NCBI GenBank assembly: GCA_900550925.1 | Contig: URTU01000096.1 | Location: 1-6,292 of the forward strand | Source: an uncultured Alistipes sp. | Lineage (GTDB): Bacteria > Bacteroidota > Bacteroidia > Bacteroidales > Rikenellaceae | Reading direction: 5' to 3' | Length of the DNA stretch: 6,292 bases | Shown here: positions 1-6,292 of the stretch, piece after piece | Position numbering within the stretch: the first letter of the stretch is position 1 | How the letters are laid out: each line of letters opens with the position of its first letter | Made by a program: the position numbers and the translations under genes | The notes under the pieces: generated by a model | Told to the model about the DNA's origin: nothing | Database searches by the model: none | Seen by the model: the letters and a program-made list of their open reading frames with translations, nothing else

Positions 1-419
1 CATTCCGAGCCAACGACGACGGGGAACCTTCGTCCACGGCCGGCCGGCCCATACTCGGGCAACTGCTCTCGAACGAGGTGACCGATGCGCTGATAGTGGT
101 GGTTCGCTACTTCGGCGGCACGAAACTCGGCGTATCGGGGCTGATCGAGACATACAAGGCTGCGGCCGCCGAGGCAATCGGGACAAACCGCATCGTTGAA
201 CGGACCGTCGACGACACCGTTTCGGTCATATTCCCATACATGACCATGAACGACATCATGCGGACGGTCAAGGAGCTCGCCCCGGCCATCGTCGAACAGG
301 ATTTCGATACGGTCTGCTCGATGAAACTGCGGATACGCCGAAGCCGCGCCCCGGAACTCTTCGACCGGCTCCGCAAGATCGACGGGGCCCAGGCCGAATA
401 CGACAACGTAAACAACTAA
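1..419 (+). CDS. YigZ/IMPACT (UPF0029) family protein, 3' part
   Basis: The reading frame is open from base 3 to the TAA at 417-419, giving 138 visible residues; the true start lies before the window. The first visible residues include DDGEPSSTAGRPIL, the hallmark of the IMPACT/YigZ N-terminal domain (usually DDGEPSGTAGRP), followed by VVVRYFGGTKLGVSGLIETYK, the second conserved block with its RYFGG and KLG signatures. The remaining ~85 residues fit the small C-terminal ferredoxin-like domain (DUF1949 type). E. coli YigZ has 204 residues, so about one third is missing here. The eukaryotic relative IMPACT acts on translation control through GCN1; the bacterial role is poorly defined and I assign no reaction. 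A GTG at base 78 falls inside the conserved domain and is not the start. pyrB follows 15 nt later on the same strand, so co-transcription is likely. Family assignment is confident; function is not. Confidence 0.93.
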   Translation, partial: FRANDDGEPSSTAGRPILGQLLSNEVTDALIVVVRYFGGTKLGVSGLIETYKAAAAEAIGTNRIVERTVDDTVSVIFPYMTMNDIMRTVKELAPAIVEQDFDTVCSMKLRIRRSRAPELFDRLRKIDGAQAEYDNVNN

Positions 420-434
420 CACAATATAAACGAT

Positions 435-1346
435 ATGGCGAAGAGAAGTCTTATATCAATCACCGATCTCACAAAGGAGGAGATCGTCCGGATCACCGAA
501 CTGGCAGCATACTTCGAGGAGCATCCCTACGAACCGTTGCTCAGCGGCCGCGTGATAGCATCGTTGTTCTTCGAGCCGTCGACCCGCACGCGACTCAGTT
601 TCGAAAGCGCAATCAACCGTCTCGGCGCCCGTGTGATCGGGTTTTCCGATACGGCAAACACCAGCGTCTCGAAGGGTGAAACCTTCCACGACACCATTCA
701 GGTCATCGCCAACTACTGCGACATGATCGTCATGCGCCACTCGCTCGAAGGGGCCCCGCGATATGCCAGCGAATTCTCGAAAGTGCCCATCGTCAATGCC
801 GGCGACGGCGCAAACCAGCACCCGTCGCAGACCCTGCTCGACCTCTATTCGATCAAGAAGACACAGGGCCGTCTCGACGACATCAACATCGTGATGATCG
901 GCGACCTGAAGTACGGACGTACGGTACATTCGCTGCTGCAGGCGCTTTCGAATTTCAATGCCCGTTTCACCTTCGTGGCACCGCCCGAGCTGCGGATGCC
1001 CGAGGAGTACAAGCAGTTCCTGCGCGACCACAACCTTCGCTATACCGAAACTACCGAGATCGGTGACGCAATCCGCGATGCCGATATCGTCTACATGACC
1101 CGCGTGCAGCGCGAACGCTTTACCGATCCGATGGAGTACGAGCGCGTGAAGAACGTCTACGTGCTGAAAAACTCGATGCTCGAAGGCACAAAGGAGACGA
1201 TGAAGATCCTGCACCCGCTGCCGCGCGTAGGGGAGATCGACCCAGATGTCGACGCAAACCCCAAGGCTTACTACTTCAACCAGACCGAAAACGGCGTCTA
1301 TACCCGTATGGCCATAATCAGTTACCTGTTAGGCGTAAAAAAATAG
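435..1346 (+). CDS. pyrB: Aspartate carbamoyltransferase, catalytic subunit
   Basis: PyrB condenses carbamoyl phosphate with L-aspartate to N-carbamoyl-L-aspartate, the committed cytoplasmic step of de novo pyrimidine synthesis. The 303 residues match the family length (E. coli 311). The carbamoyl-phosphate loop FEPSTRTRLSFE lies at 46-57 (S49, T50, R51, T52). K80 in the SVSKGET loop, supplied to the neighbouring subunit, and R101 match E. coli K84 and R105. NAGDGANQHPSQ carries H129 and Q132 (E. coli H134, Q137). GDLKYGRTVHSL is almost identical to E. coli. MTRVQ gives aspartate-binding R223 and Q225 (E. coli R229, Q231), and HPLPR (260-264) is the 260s loop. The enzyme should be active. The ATG follows the upstream stop by 15 nt with no Shine-Dalgarno motif, only an A-rich leader. 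pyrI follows after 7 nt, indicating an E. coli-type c6r6 holoenzyme rather than the Bacillus-type trimer alone. No leader peptide or attenuator fits upstream. Confidence 0.99.
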   Translation: MAKRSLISITDLTKEEIVRITELAAYFEEHPYEPLLSGRVIASLFFEPSTRTRLSFESAINRLGARVIGFSDTANTSVSKGETFHDTIQVIANYCDMIVMRHSLEGAPRYASEFSKVPIVNAGDGANQHPSQTLLDLYSIKKTQGRLDDINIVMIGDLKYGRTVHSLLQALSNFNARFTFVAPPELRMPEEYKQFLRDHNLRYTETTEIGDAIRDADIVYMTRVQRERFTDPMEYERVKNVYVLKNSMLEGTKETMKILHPLPRVGEIDPDVDANPKAYYFNQTENGVYTRMAIISYLLGVKK

Positions 1347-1353
1347 CAGAATC

Positions 1354-1821
1354 ATGGGACACGACAATAAAATCATGGAAGTACGTGCCATCGAGAACGG
1401 CACGGTGATAGACCACATCCCGTCGGATGCGCTCTTCAAGATCATTAACATCATGCAGCTCGACAAGGCGCCGCAACGCATCACCTTCGGCATGAACCTC
1501 GAAAGCAAACGCATGGGCAGCAAGGCAATCATCAAGATCAACGACCGTTACTGCCAGGACAAGGAGATCAACCGCATAGCGTTGGTGGCCCCGATGGCGA
1601 TCGTCAACACGATCAAGGATTTCAACGTGATCGAAAAGCGTCAGGTGACCGTTCCGGAGCATATCGAGGGCTTCGTCAAGTGCGTAAACCCCAAGTGCAT
1701 AACCAACAACGAACCTGTCCGCACGGCCTTCGACGTCATCCAGCGCGACGGGCAGATCGCACTCCGGTGCCGTTACTGCGAGAAGGTGACCCTCCAGTCG
1801 CAGATGGAGCTGACAAAGTGA
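1354..1821 (+). CDS. pyrI: Aspartate carbamoyltransferase, regulatory subunit
   Basis: PyrI dimers hold two PyrB trimers together and bind effectors: ATP activates, CTP inhibits, and UTP acts together with CTP. The 155 residues match E. coli PyrI (153). The start MGHDNK matches E. coli MTHDNK, so ATG 1354 is preferred over the in-frame ATG at 1375. The C-terminal zinc domain has all four cysteines, C110, C115, C139 and C142, each one position after E. coli C109, C114, C138 and C141; this domain contacts PyrB. In the N-terminal allosteric domain, the nucleotide-site residues D20, H21, K57, K61, N85 and K95 match E. coli D19, H20, K56, K60, N84 and K94. Both metal binding and feedback control therefore look intact, although actual effector responses vary between species. 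The gene starts 7 nt after pyrB, as expected for a co-translated pair. The residue numbers are read here; the E. coli roles are established knowledge. Confidence 0.99.
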   Translation: MGHDNKIMEVRAIENGTVIDHIPSDALFKIINIMQLDKAPQRITFGMNLESKRMGSKAIIKINDRYCQDKEINRIALVAPMAIVNTIKDFNVIEKRQVTVPEHIEGFVKCVNPKCITNNEPVRTAFDVIQRDGQIALRCRYCEKVTLQSQMELTK

Positions 1822-1833
1822 TCGCCGTACGCA

Positions 1834-1865
1834 GCGGGCATGCCTGATGAAGAGGATATGCCCGC
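1834..1865. repeat. Perfect 8-bp inverted repeat in the pyrI-uvrA gap
   Basis: GCGGGCAT (1834-1841) and ATGCCCGC (1858-1865) are perfect inverted copies separated by a 16-nt loop, 12 nt after the pyrI stop and 18 nt before the first uvrA ATG. One additional G-U pair could extend the stem inward. No T-run follows on the + strand (the next bases are CTGCCGCGATC), so it is not a standard intrinsic terminator. It could be an mRNA processing or stabilising stem, a weak attenuator, an operator, or chance. The left arm also overlaps the 8-base palindrome GGCATGCC (1837-1844), an alternative fold. Confidence 0.5.
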
Positions 1866-1883
1866 CTGCCGCGATCAAACCAC

Positions 1884-4793
1884 ATGAACCGTATCATGAG
1901 CGAAGAACAGAAACAGATATATATCAAGGGGGCGAGGGTGCACAACCTCAAGAACATAACCCTCTCGATCCCTCACAACCGGCTGGTAGTCATTACGGGG
2001 CTCTCGGGTTCGGGCAAGTCGACGCTCGCCTTCGACACGATATTTGCCGAAGGGCAGCGGCGTTATGTCGAGAGCCTGTCGGCCTATGCACGTCAGTTTC
2101 TGGGGCGAATCGAGAAACCGGATGTCGACCTCATAACCGGTATCGCACCGGCCATAGCCATCGAACAGAAGGTCTCGACGCGCAACCCTCGCTCGACGGT
2201 CGGCACCACAACCGAAATTTACGACTACCTCAAACTGCTCTTCGCACGTATCGGACACACCTTTTCACCCGTATCGGGACGTGAGGTACGCTGCTACCGC
2301 CAGCCCGAACAGGTTCTCGCGGAGATACTTCCCGAGTGGAACGGCCGGCGGATCATGGTGGCGGCGCCGTTGCGGGTCGCCGACAACGAAACGATCATCG
2401 AACGGCTGACAATACTGCTGGGCGAAGGCATCCTGCGCATCTACCGCAACGGTGAGACCCAGATGATCGAGGATGTGATCGGCGTGATTTCGAACGACGA
2501 GAACCCCGACGATATCTCGGCCGTGATCACCCGTACCCGCCTCCGGGATGACGAGGAGACGGCCGGCAACCTGCGCGATGCCATAGCGCGGGCCTACGAA
2601 CTCGGTGACGGCCGCTGCCGGATAATAGTTCTGGCGGCCGAGAGCGGCGAGGAGGATCGGATATTGCCCTTCTCATCGCGTTTCGAGGCCGACGGAATGG
2701 AGTTCGAGGAGCCGACCGAGCACTTGTTCAGCTTCAACAACCCGATCGGGGCCTGCCCGCGCTGCGAAGGCTACGGCAAGGTGATCGGAATAGACGAAGA
2801 TCTGGTGGTGCCCGACAAAAGCCGCAGCATATACGAGGATGCCATTGCCTGCTGGCGCGGCGAAACAATGAAGTGGTGGAAGGAGCAGCTCATCGAGAAT
2901 GCCCACAAATTCGGTTTCCCGATCCACACGCCGTATCACGACCTTACGCGCGAGCAGAAACAGCTGCTGTGGCGCGGAAACCAATATTTCCACGGTCTGA
3001 ACGAGTTCTTCGAATACATCGACGGCGAACGCTACAAGATACAGTTCCGCGTCATGAAGGCGCGTTATACGGGCAAGACGCTCTGTCCCGAGTGCGGCGG
3101 AAGCCGTCTGCGAAAAGAGGCGCTGTATGTCCGTGTCGGCGGCCGCAACATCGCCGAACTGGTCTCGATGACCGTCGACGAACTGACAGGATTTTTCGGT
3201 TCACTCCAGCTCGACGACTATGACTCAAAAACCGCTGCACGGATTCTGGTCGAGATCCGCAACCGCCTGCAATACATGGCCGATGTCGGATTGGGATACC
3301 TGACCCTCGACCGGCTGTCGTCGACCCTCTCCGGAGGTGAAAGCCAGCGTATCAACCTCGCGACATCGCTCGGCAGCAGCCTTGTCGGGTCGCTGTACAT
3401 CCTCGACGAACCGAGCATCGGCCTGCATCCGCGAGATACGCACCGTCTGATAGGAGTCCTGAAGCGGCTCCGCGACATGGGCAATACGGTGATCGTCGTC
3501 GAGCACGAGGAGGAGATTATCCGCGCGGCCGACTACATCGTCGACATAGGTCCCGAGGCGGGCGAACAGGGTGGAAGGGTAGTCTTCAGCGGCCCGATCG
3601 GCGAACTGCTCGCCGGCGGAGGAAACGGAAGCCTCACGGCCGACTATCCGACCGGCCGCCGCAGGATCGAACCGCCATCGTCATACCGCAGCCGCAGCGG
3701 GTTCATCGAGATAAAGGGGGCCCGCGAAAACAACCTTAAGGGAATAGACGTCAGGATACCGCTCGGCGTAATGACATGCATAACGGGTGTCAGCGGCAGC
3801 GGAAAGTCGTCGCTCGTAAAGGGAATTCTCTATCCGGCCCTGCGGCGAATGCTCTTCGAAACGGGACTGAAACCTGGGGATTTCGAATCGCTCGAGGGCG
3901 ACATCAAACTCCTGCAATCGGTCGAGATGGTCGACCAGAACCCCATCGGCAAGTCGTCACGCTCGAATCCCGTAACATACATAAAGGCATACGACGAGAT
4001 ACGAAAGCTCTTCGCCGACCAGCCATACGCAAAACACAACGGACTGCAGCCGTCGCACTTCTCGTTCAATATCGCCGGCGGGCGGTGCGAGGAGTGTCAG
4101 GGCGACGGTGTGATCAAGATCTCGATGCAGTTCATGGCCGATATCGAAATCAAGTGCGAGGCCTGCGGCGGCAAGCGATTCAAGGAGGAGATCCTGGAGG
4201 TCAAATACCGCGGCTGCTCGATTTACGACGTTCTGGAGATGACCGTCGATCAGGCGATCGAGTTCTTCTCGCAGGACAGCAACCCGACTACAAAACGCAT
4301 CGTCGAACGGCTGCAGCCGCTGCAGGATGTCGGGCTGGGGTATGTCAAGCTGGGCCAACCCTCATCGACACTCTCGGGCGGCGAAAGCCAGCGCATAAAA
4401 CTGGCTTCGTACCTGCTCAAGGAGAGCACCTCGGGAAAGGTGATGTTCATATTCGACGAACCGACGACCGGCCTGCACATGCACGATATCTCGAAACTGC
4501 TCGCCGCCTTCGATGCCCTGATCAAGCGCGGCCACACGATCGTGGTGGTCGAACACAACATGGATGTCATAAAGTGCGCCGACTGGGTGATCGACCTCGG
4601 TCCCGAAGCCGGTGACAAAGGCGGACAGATCGTCTTCGAGGGCACGCCGCGCGATCTGGAGAGGTGCCCGGAGAGCTATACGGGCCAATTCCTGGCACGT
4701 ACGCACAGGACGGCCGGCAGTAGCGATGCTCCGGCGGACGTTCAGGCACCGCAAGAGCCGTCCGCTCGGAAAAGCAAACAGAAACAAGAGTGA
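1884..4793 (+). CDS. uvrA: Excinuclease ABC subunit A (UvrA)
   Basis: UvrA dimers scan DNA for bulky lesions and load UvrB in nucleotide excision repair. The 969 residues (E. coli 940) hold two ABC ATPase halves. Half 1 has Walker A GLSGSGKST (39-47), signature LSGGESQRINLA (482-493) and Walker B LYILDEPSIGLH (504-515). Half 2 has Walker A GVSGSGKSS (635-643), the signature at 830-841 and Walker B FIFDEPTTGLH (from 855). A UvrB-binding domain (~130-255) is present, unlike UvrA2 paralogues, so this is the repair protein. The insertion domain lies between CPRC (291-294) and CPEC (401-404). The C-terminal zinc finger has C735, C738, C758 and C761. A further zinc site usual in UvrA is missing: its first pair reads SPVSG (128-132) and its second pair, normally near residue 265, is deleted. 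A hydrophilic tail of about 30 residues (~940-969) extends beyond the usual end. ATG 1884 or ATG 1896 (MSEEQKQ) could be the start; neither has a Shine-Dalgarno motif. Confidence 0.98.
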   Translation: MNRIMSEEQKQIYIKGARVHNLKNITLSIPHNRLVVITGLSGSGKSTLAFDTIFAEGQRRYVESLSAYARQFLGRIEKPDVDLITGIAPAIAIEQKVSTRNPRSTVGTTTEIYDYLKLLFARIGHTFSPVSGREVRCYRQPEQVLAEILPEWNGRRIMVAAPLRVADNETIIERLTILLGEGILRIYRNGETQMIEDVIGVISNDENPDDISAVITRTRLRDDEETAGNLRDAIARAYELGDGRCRIIVLAAESGEEDRILPFSSRFEADGMEFEEPTEHLFSFNNPIGACPRCEGYGKVIGIDEDLVVPDKSRSIYEDAIACWRGETMKWWKEQLIENAHKFGFPIHTPYHDLTREQKQLLWRGNQYFHGLNEFFEYIDGERYKIQFRVMKARYTGKTLCPECGGSRLRKEALYVRVGGRNIAELVSMTVDELTGFFGSLQLDDYDSKTAARILVEIRNRLQYMADVGLGYLTLDRLSSTLSGGESQRINLATSLGSSLVGSLYILDEPSIGLHPRDTHRLIGVLKRLRDMGNTVIVVEHEEEIIRAADYIVDIGPEAGEQGGRVVFSGPIGELLAGGGNGSLTADYPTGRRRIEPPSSYRSRSGFIEIKGARENNLKGIDVRIPLGVMTCITGVSGSGKSSLVKGILYPALRRMLFETGLKPGDFESLEGDIKLLQSVEMVDQNPIGKSSRSNPVTYIKAYDEIRKLFADQPYAKHNGLQPSHFSFNIAGGRCEECQGDGVIKISMQFMADIEIKCEACGGKRFKEEILEVKYRGCSIYDVLEMTVDQAIEFFSQDSNPTTKRIVERLQPLQDVGLGYVKLGQPSSTLSGGESQRIKLASYLLKESTSGKVMFIFDEPTTGLHMHDISKLLAAFDALIKRGHTIVVVEHNMDVIKCADWVIDLGPEAGDKGGQIVFEGTPRDLERCPESYTGQFLARTHRTAGSSDAPADVQAPQEPSARKSKQKQE

Positions 4794-4795
4794 TG
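4791..4795 (+). promoter_or_regulatory. TGATG stop-start overlap between uvrA and the M16 peptidase
   Basis: The uvrA stop TGA (4791-4793) and the peptidase start ATG (4793-4795) share one base. This arrangement is typical of re-initiation or translational coupling. The purine-rich AAGAG at 4786-4790 is only 2 nt before the ATG, too close for a normal Shine-Dalgarno site, so coupling rather than independent initiation is the likelier mode. Confidence 0.7.
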
Positions 4796-6010
4796 AAAGA
4801 GTTCCATACATACCGCCTCCCGAACGGAATCCGGTGTATCCACAAGCAGATACGCTCGGAGGTGGCCTACTGCGCACTGATCGTCAATGCCGGCGCGCGC
4901 GACGAGCTGGCCGATGAATATGGTCTGGCACACTTTACCGAACATGCCATATTCAAGGGCACGGAGCGCCGCCGCGCATACCAGATCAACTGCCGGCTGG
5001 AAAACCTCGGCGGCGAACTCAATGCCTACACAACCAAAGAGGAGACGGCGATCCATGCGACGGTGCTCAGGCGCGACCTGGCAAAGGCGGCCGAACTGAT
5101 TGCCGACATCGCCTTCCGGTCGACATTTCCGGAGCGGGAGCTGGCCAAAGAGCGCGAGGTCGTGGTCGACGAGATCAACTCGTACAAGGATTCGCCGGCC
5201 GACATGATCTACGACTCGTTCGAGGACATGCTCTTCGAATCGTCGCAGCTCGGACACAACATTCTCGGCCGCAAGGTCAACCTGCAACGCTACGACGGTG
5301 ACCGCATCCGCCGTTTCATCGCCCGCACGCATACCACCGACCAGATGGTCTTCGCAACGATGGGCGGCATTTCCGATGCCCGCGCCGAACAGATCGCACA
5401 CCGCTATTTCGCCGAACAGCCCGAATCGCACCGTACGTTCGAACGCATCGCCCCGCCACAGACCGAACGCTTCGAGAAGAGCCTGAACAAGCACCTGCAT
5501 CAGGCCCACTGCATAATCGGAGGCCGCGCATACTCGCTCGACGACAAACGGCGAATAGCCCTGTCGCTGCTTATCAACACCCTCGGCGGCCCGTCGGCAA
5601 ACTCCCTGCTGAACCTTGCCGTGCGCGAACGCAACGGCTTGACATACAACATCGAAGCTTCATACGTTCCGTTTACCGATTCGGGCGCCGCATACATATA
5701 TTTCAGTTCCGACCGCGACCGCATCGACCGATGCATCGAGCTGATCGACCGTCAGATAGACGACATCCGAAAAAACTCGCTCTCGGCGCGGCAGCTCTCC
5801 ATCGCCAAGAAACAGTACATGGGCCAGCTGGCCATATCGATGGAGAACCGCGAAAGCTACATGCTCAGCGCCGGGAAAAGCTACCTCATATACGATGACG
5901 TCGAGAGTCTCGACCGGATCTACGAACACATCGAGTCGATTTCGCGCAGCCAGATCGCCGAAATCGCCGAAGATATCTTCAGCCACACCTCGACACTGAT
6001 ATACAAATAG
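4793..6010 (+). CDS. M16-family zinc metallopeptidase (insulinase/pitrilysin-like), cytoplasmic
   Basis: A single-chain M16 peptidase of 405 residues, typical of the bacterial M16B/M16C-like half-size forms that work as dimers. The inverted zinc motif HxxEH is HFTEH at 47-51 within GLAHFTEHAIFKGT. Downstream, KEREVVVDEI places E127 as the third zinc ligand and E120 seven residues before it, the same spacing as the conserved glutamate pair in pitrilysin. The second half carries VRERNGLTY with R278 and Y285, the conserved Arg/Tyr pair that helps the partner domain bind substrate. All catalytic residues are therefore present and activity is expected; the substrate is unknown, probably peptides or small proteins. 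No signal peptide or membrane segment is visible, so it should be cytoplasmic. The ATG shares its A with the uvrA TGA stop, implying translational coupling; an in-frame GTG sits just before it at 4790, but the ATG is the likelier start. An O-methyltransferase follows after 6 nt. Confidence 0.93.
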   Translation: MKEFHTYRLPNGIRCIHKQIRSEVAYCALIVNAGARDELADEYGLAHFTEHAIFKGTERRRAYQINCRLENLGGELNAYTTKEETAIHATVLRRDLAKAAELIADIAFRSTFPERELAKEREVVVDEINSYKDSPADMIYDSFEDMLFESSQLGHNILGRKVNLQRYDGDRIRRFIARTHTTDQMVFATMGGISDARAEQIAHRYFAEQPESHRTFERIAPPQTERFEKSLNKHLHQAHCIIGGRAYSLDDKRRIALSLLINTLGGPSANSLLNLAVRERNGLTYNIEASYVPFTDSGAAYIYFSSDRDRIDRCIELIDRQIDDIRKNSLSARQLSIAKKQYMGQLAISMENRESYMLSAGKSYLIYDDVESLDRIYEHIESISRSQIAEIAEDIFSHTSTLIYK

Positions 6011-6016
6011 CAGAAA

Positions 6017-6292
6017 ATGGACGCCCTCGAACGATACATACACGAACTCTCCGAACCGGAAGATGCCCTGCTGCACGAACTCGACCGTCAGACAAATCTG
6101 CACGCCATACAGCCGCGCATGATCTCGGGCCACATACAGGGGCTGCTGCTGCGGATGATCGTCCGGATGCTGCGCCCGCAGGCCGTTCTCGAAATCGGGA
6201 CCTTCACCGGATATTCGGCTCTCTGCCTCGCCTCGGGACTCGAAGGTGCGGGGACGGTCGACACGATCGAGGTCGACGACGAACTCCAGCGC
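6017..6292 (+). CDS. Class I SAM-dependent O-methyltransferase, 5' part
   Basis: The frame opens at ATG 6017, 6 nt after the peptidase stop, and runs open to the window edge (92 codons, exactly in phase with the last base). VLEIGTFTGYSAL (57-69) is the SAM-binding motif I of the bacterial O-methyltransferase family related to catechol/caffeoyl-CoA O-methyltransferases (Methyltransf_3/24; TrmR/YrrM-type proteins). The ~55 N-terminal residues are mainly helical, with a QPRMISGHIQGLLLRMIVRM segment like the family's substrate/dimer region, where PxMxxGxxQGxLL is common. IEVDDELQ (85-92) matches motif II, where the acidic residue binds the ribose of SAM. Family members normally have about 210-220 residues, so over half is outside the window, including the metal-binding and catalytic parts. 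The substrate (tRNA wobble uridine or a small phenolic compound) cannot be judged from this fragment. The ATG is supported by position and by an A-rich leader without a Shine-Dalgarno motif. Confidence 0.9.
   Translation, partial: MDALERYIHELSEPEDALLHELDRQTNLHAIQPRMISGHIQGLLLRMIVRMLRPQAVLEIGTFTGYSALCLASGLEGAGTVDTIEVDDELQR

Noticed and set aside
35..50. GGCCGGCC-type palindromic run
   Set aside because: It encodes the conserved AGRP motif of the YigZ/IMPACT domain in GC-rich codons, so no extra explanation is needed.
456..1214. 252-codon open frame on the minus strand opposite pyrB
   Set aside because: It is a mirror of a well-supported pyrB gene; its translation is rich in His, Val, Asp and Arg with no recognisable domain, typical of antisense frames in GC-rich coding DNA.
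1354..1380. Alternative pyrI start at the in-frame ATG at 1375
   Set aside because: The longer N-terminus MGHDNK matches E. coli PyrI MTHDNK, which favours ATG 1354.
1834..1865. Rho-independent terminator after pyrI
   Set aside because: The stem is real but short with a 16-nt loop and is not followed by a T-run, so I list it only as an inverted repeat.
1847..2284. 145-codon + strand frame starting in the pyrI-uvrA gap
   Set aside because: Nearly all of it lies over the UvrA Walker A region in the wrong frame; its composition is that of a shadow frame.
3776..4615. 279-codon + strand open frame within uvrA in another frame
   Set aside because: It overlaps the second ATPase half of UvrA, whose motifs are intact; the alternative product is Arg-rich with no family resemblance.
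4742..5509. 255-codon open frame on the minus strand opposite the M16 peptidase start
   Set aside because: It covers the uvrA end and the peptidase zinc motif region on the other strand and shows no recognisable domain.

Overview
The window is a gene-dense, GC-rich stretch (roughly 55-60 % GC by eye) with every gene on the + strand. The protein sequences look like the Bacteroidales, and the GC content and codon use would fit an Alistipes-like (Rikenellaceae) genome. This placement is inferred from protein style (UvrA N-terminus and zinc-site pattern, PyrB/PyrI type), GC content and the lack of Shine-Dalgarno motifs. No rRNA or other decisive marker is present.

Layout: (1) the 3' part of a YigZ/IMPACT-family gene (1-419); (2) pyrB, the catalytic subunit of aspartate carbamoyltransferase (435-1346); (3) pyrI, its zinc-containing allosteric regulatory subunit (1354-1821); (4) a 62-nt gap with a perfect 8-bp inverted repeat; (5) uvrA, the excinuclease ABC damage-recognition ATPase (1884-4793); (6) an M16-family zinc peptidase (4793-6010) whose ATG shares one base with the uvrA stop; (7) the 5' part of a class I SAM-dependent O-methyltransferase (6017 to the window end). 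Gaps are 15, 7 and 62 nt, then a 1-nt overlap, then 6 nt. All genes could sit on one transcript, with the pyrI-uvrA gap as the only place with room for a signal. No stretch over 300 bases lacks a gene.

How the genes relate: pyrB and pyrI form one enzyme, the E. coli-type c6r6 holoenzyme that commits carbamoyl phosphate and aspartate to pyrimidine synthesis. Catalytic, zinc-binding and nucleotide-binding residues are all recognisable. The other genes are housekeeping functions without an obvious shared pathway.

I see no mobile element, CRISPR array, RNA gene, phage gene or defence system, and no convincing undescribed system. The most interesting points are modest. UvrA appears to have lost both halves of one zinc site while keeping the other two. 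The pyrBI pair has no room for the leader-peptide attenuator known in enterobacteria. The short pyrI-uvrA gap holds an inverted repeat.
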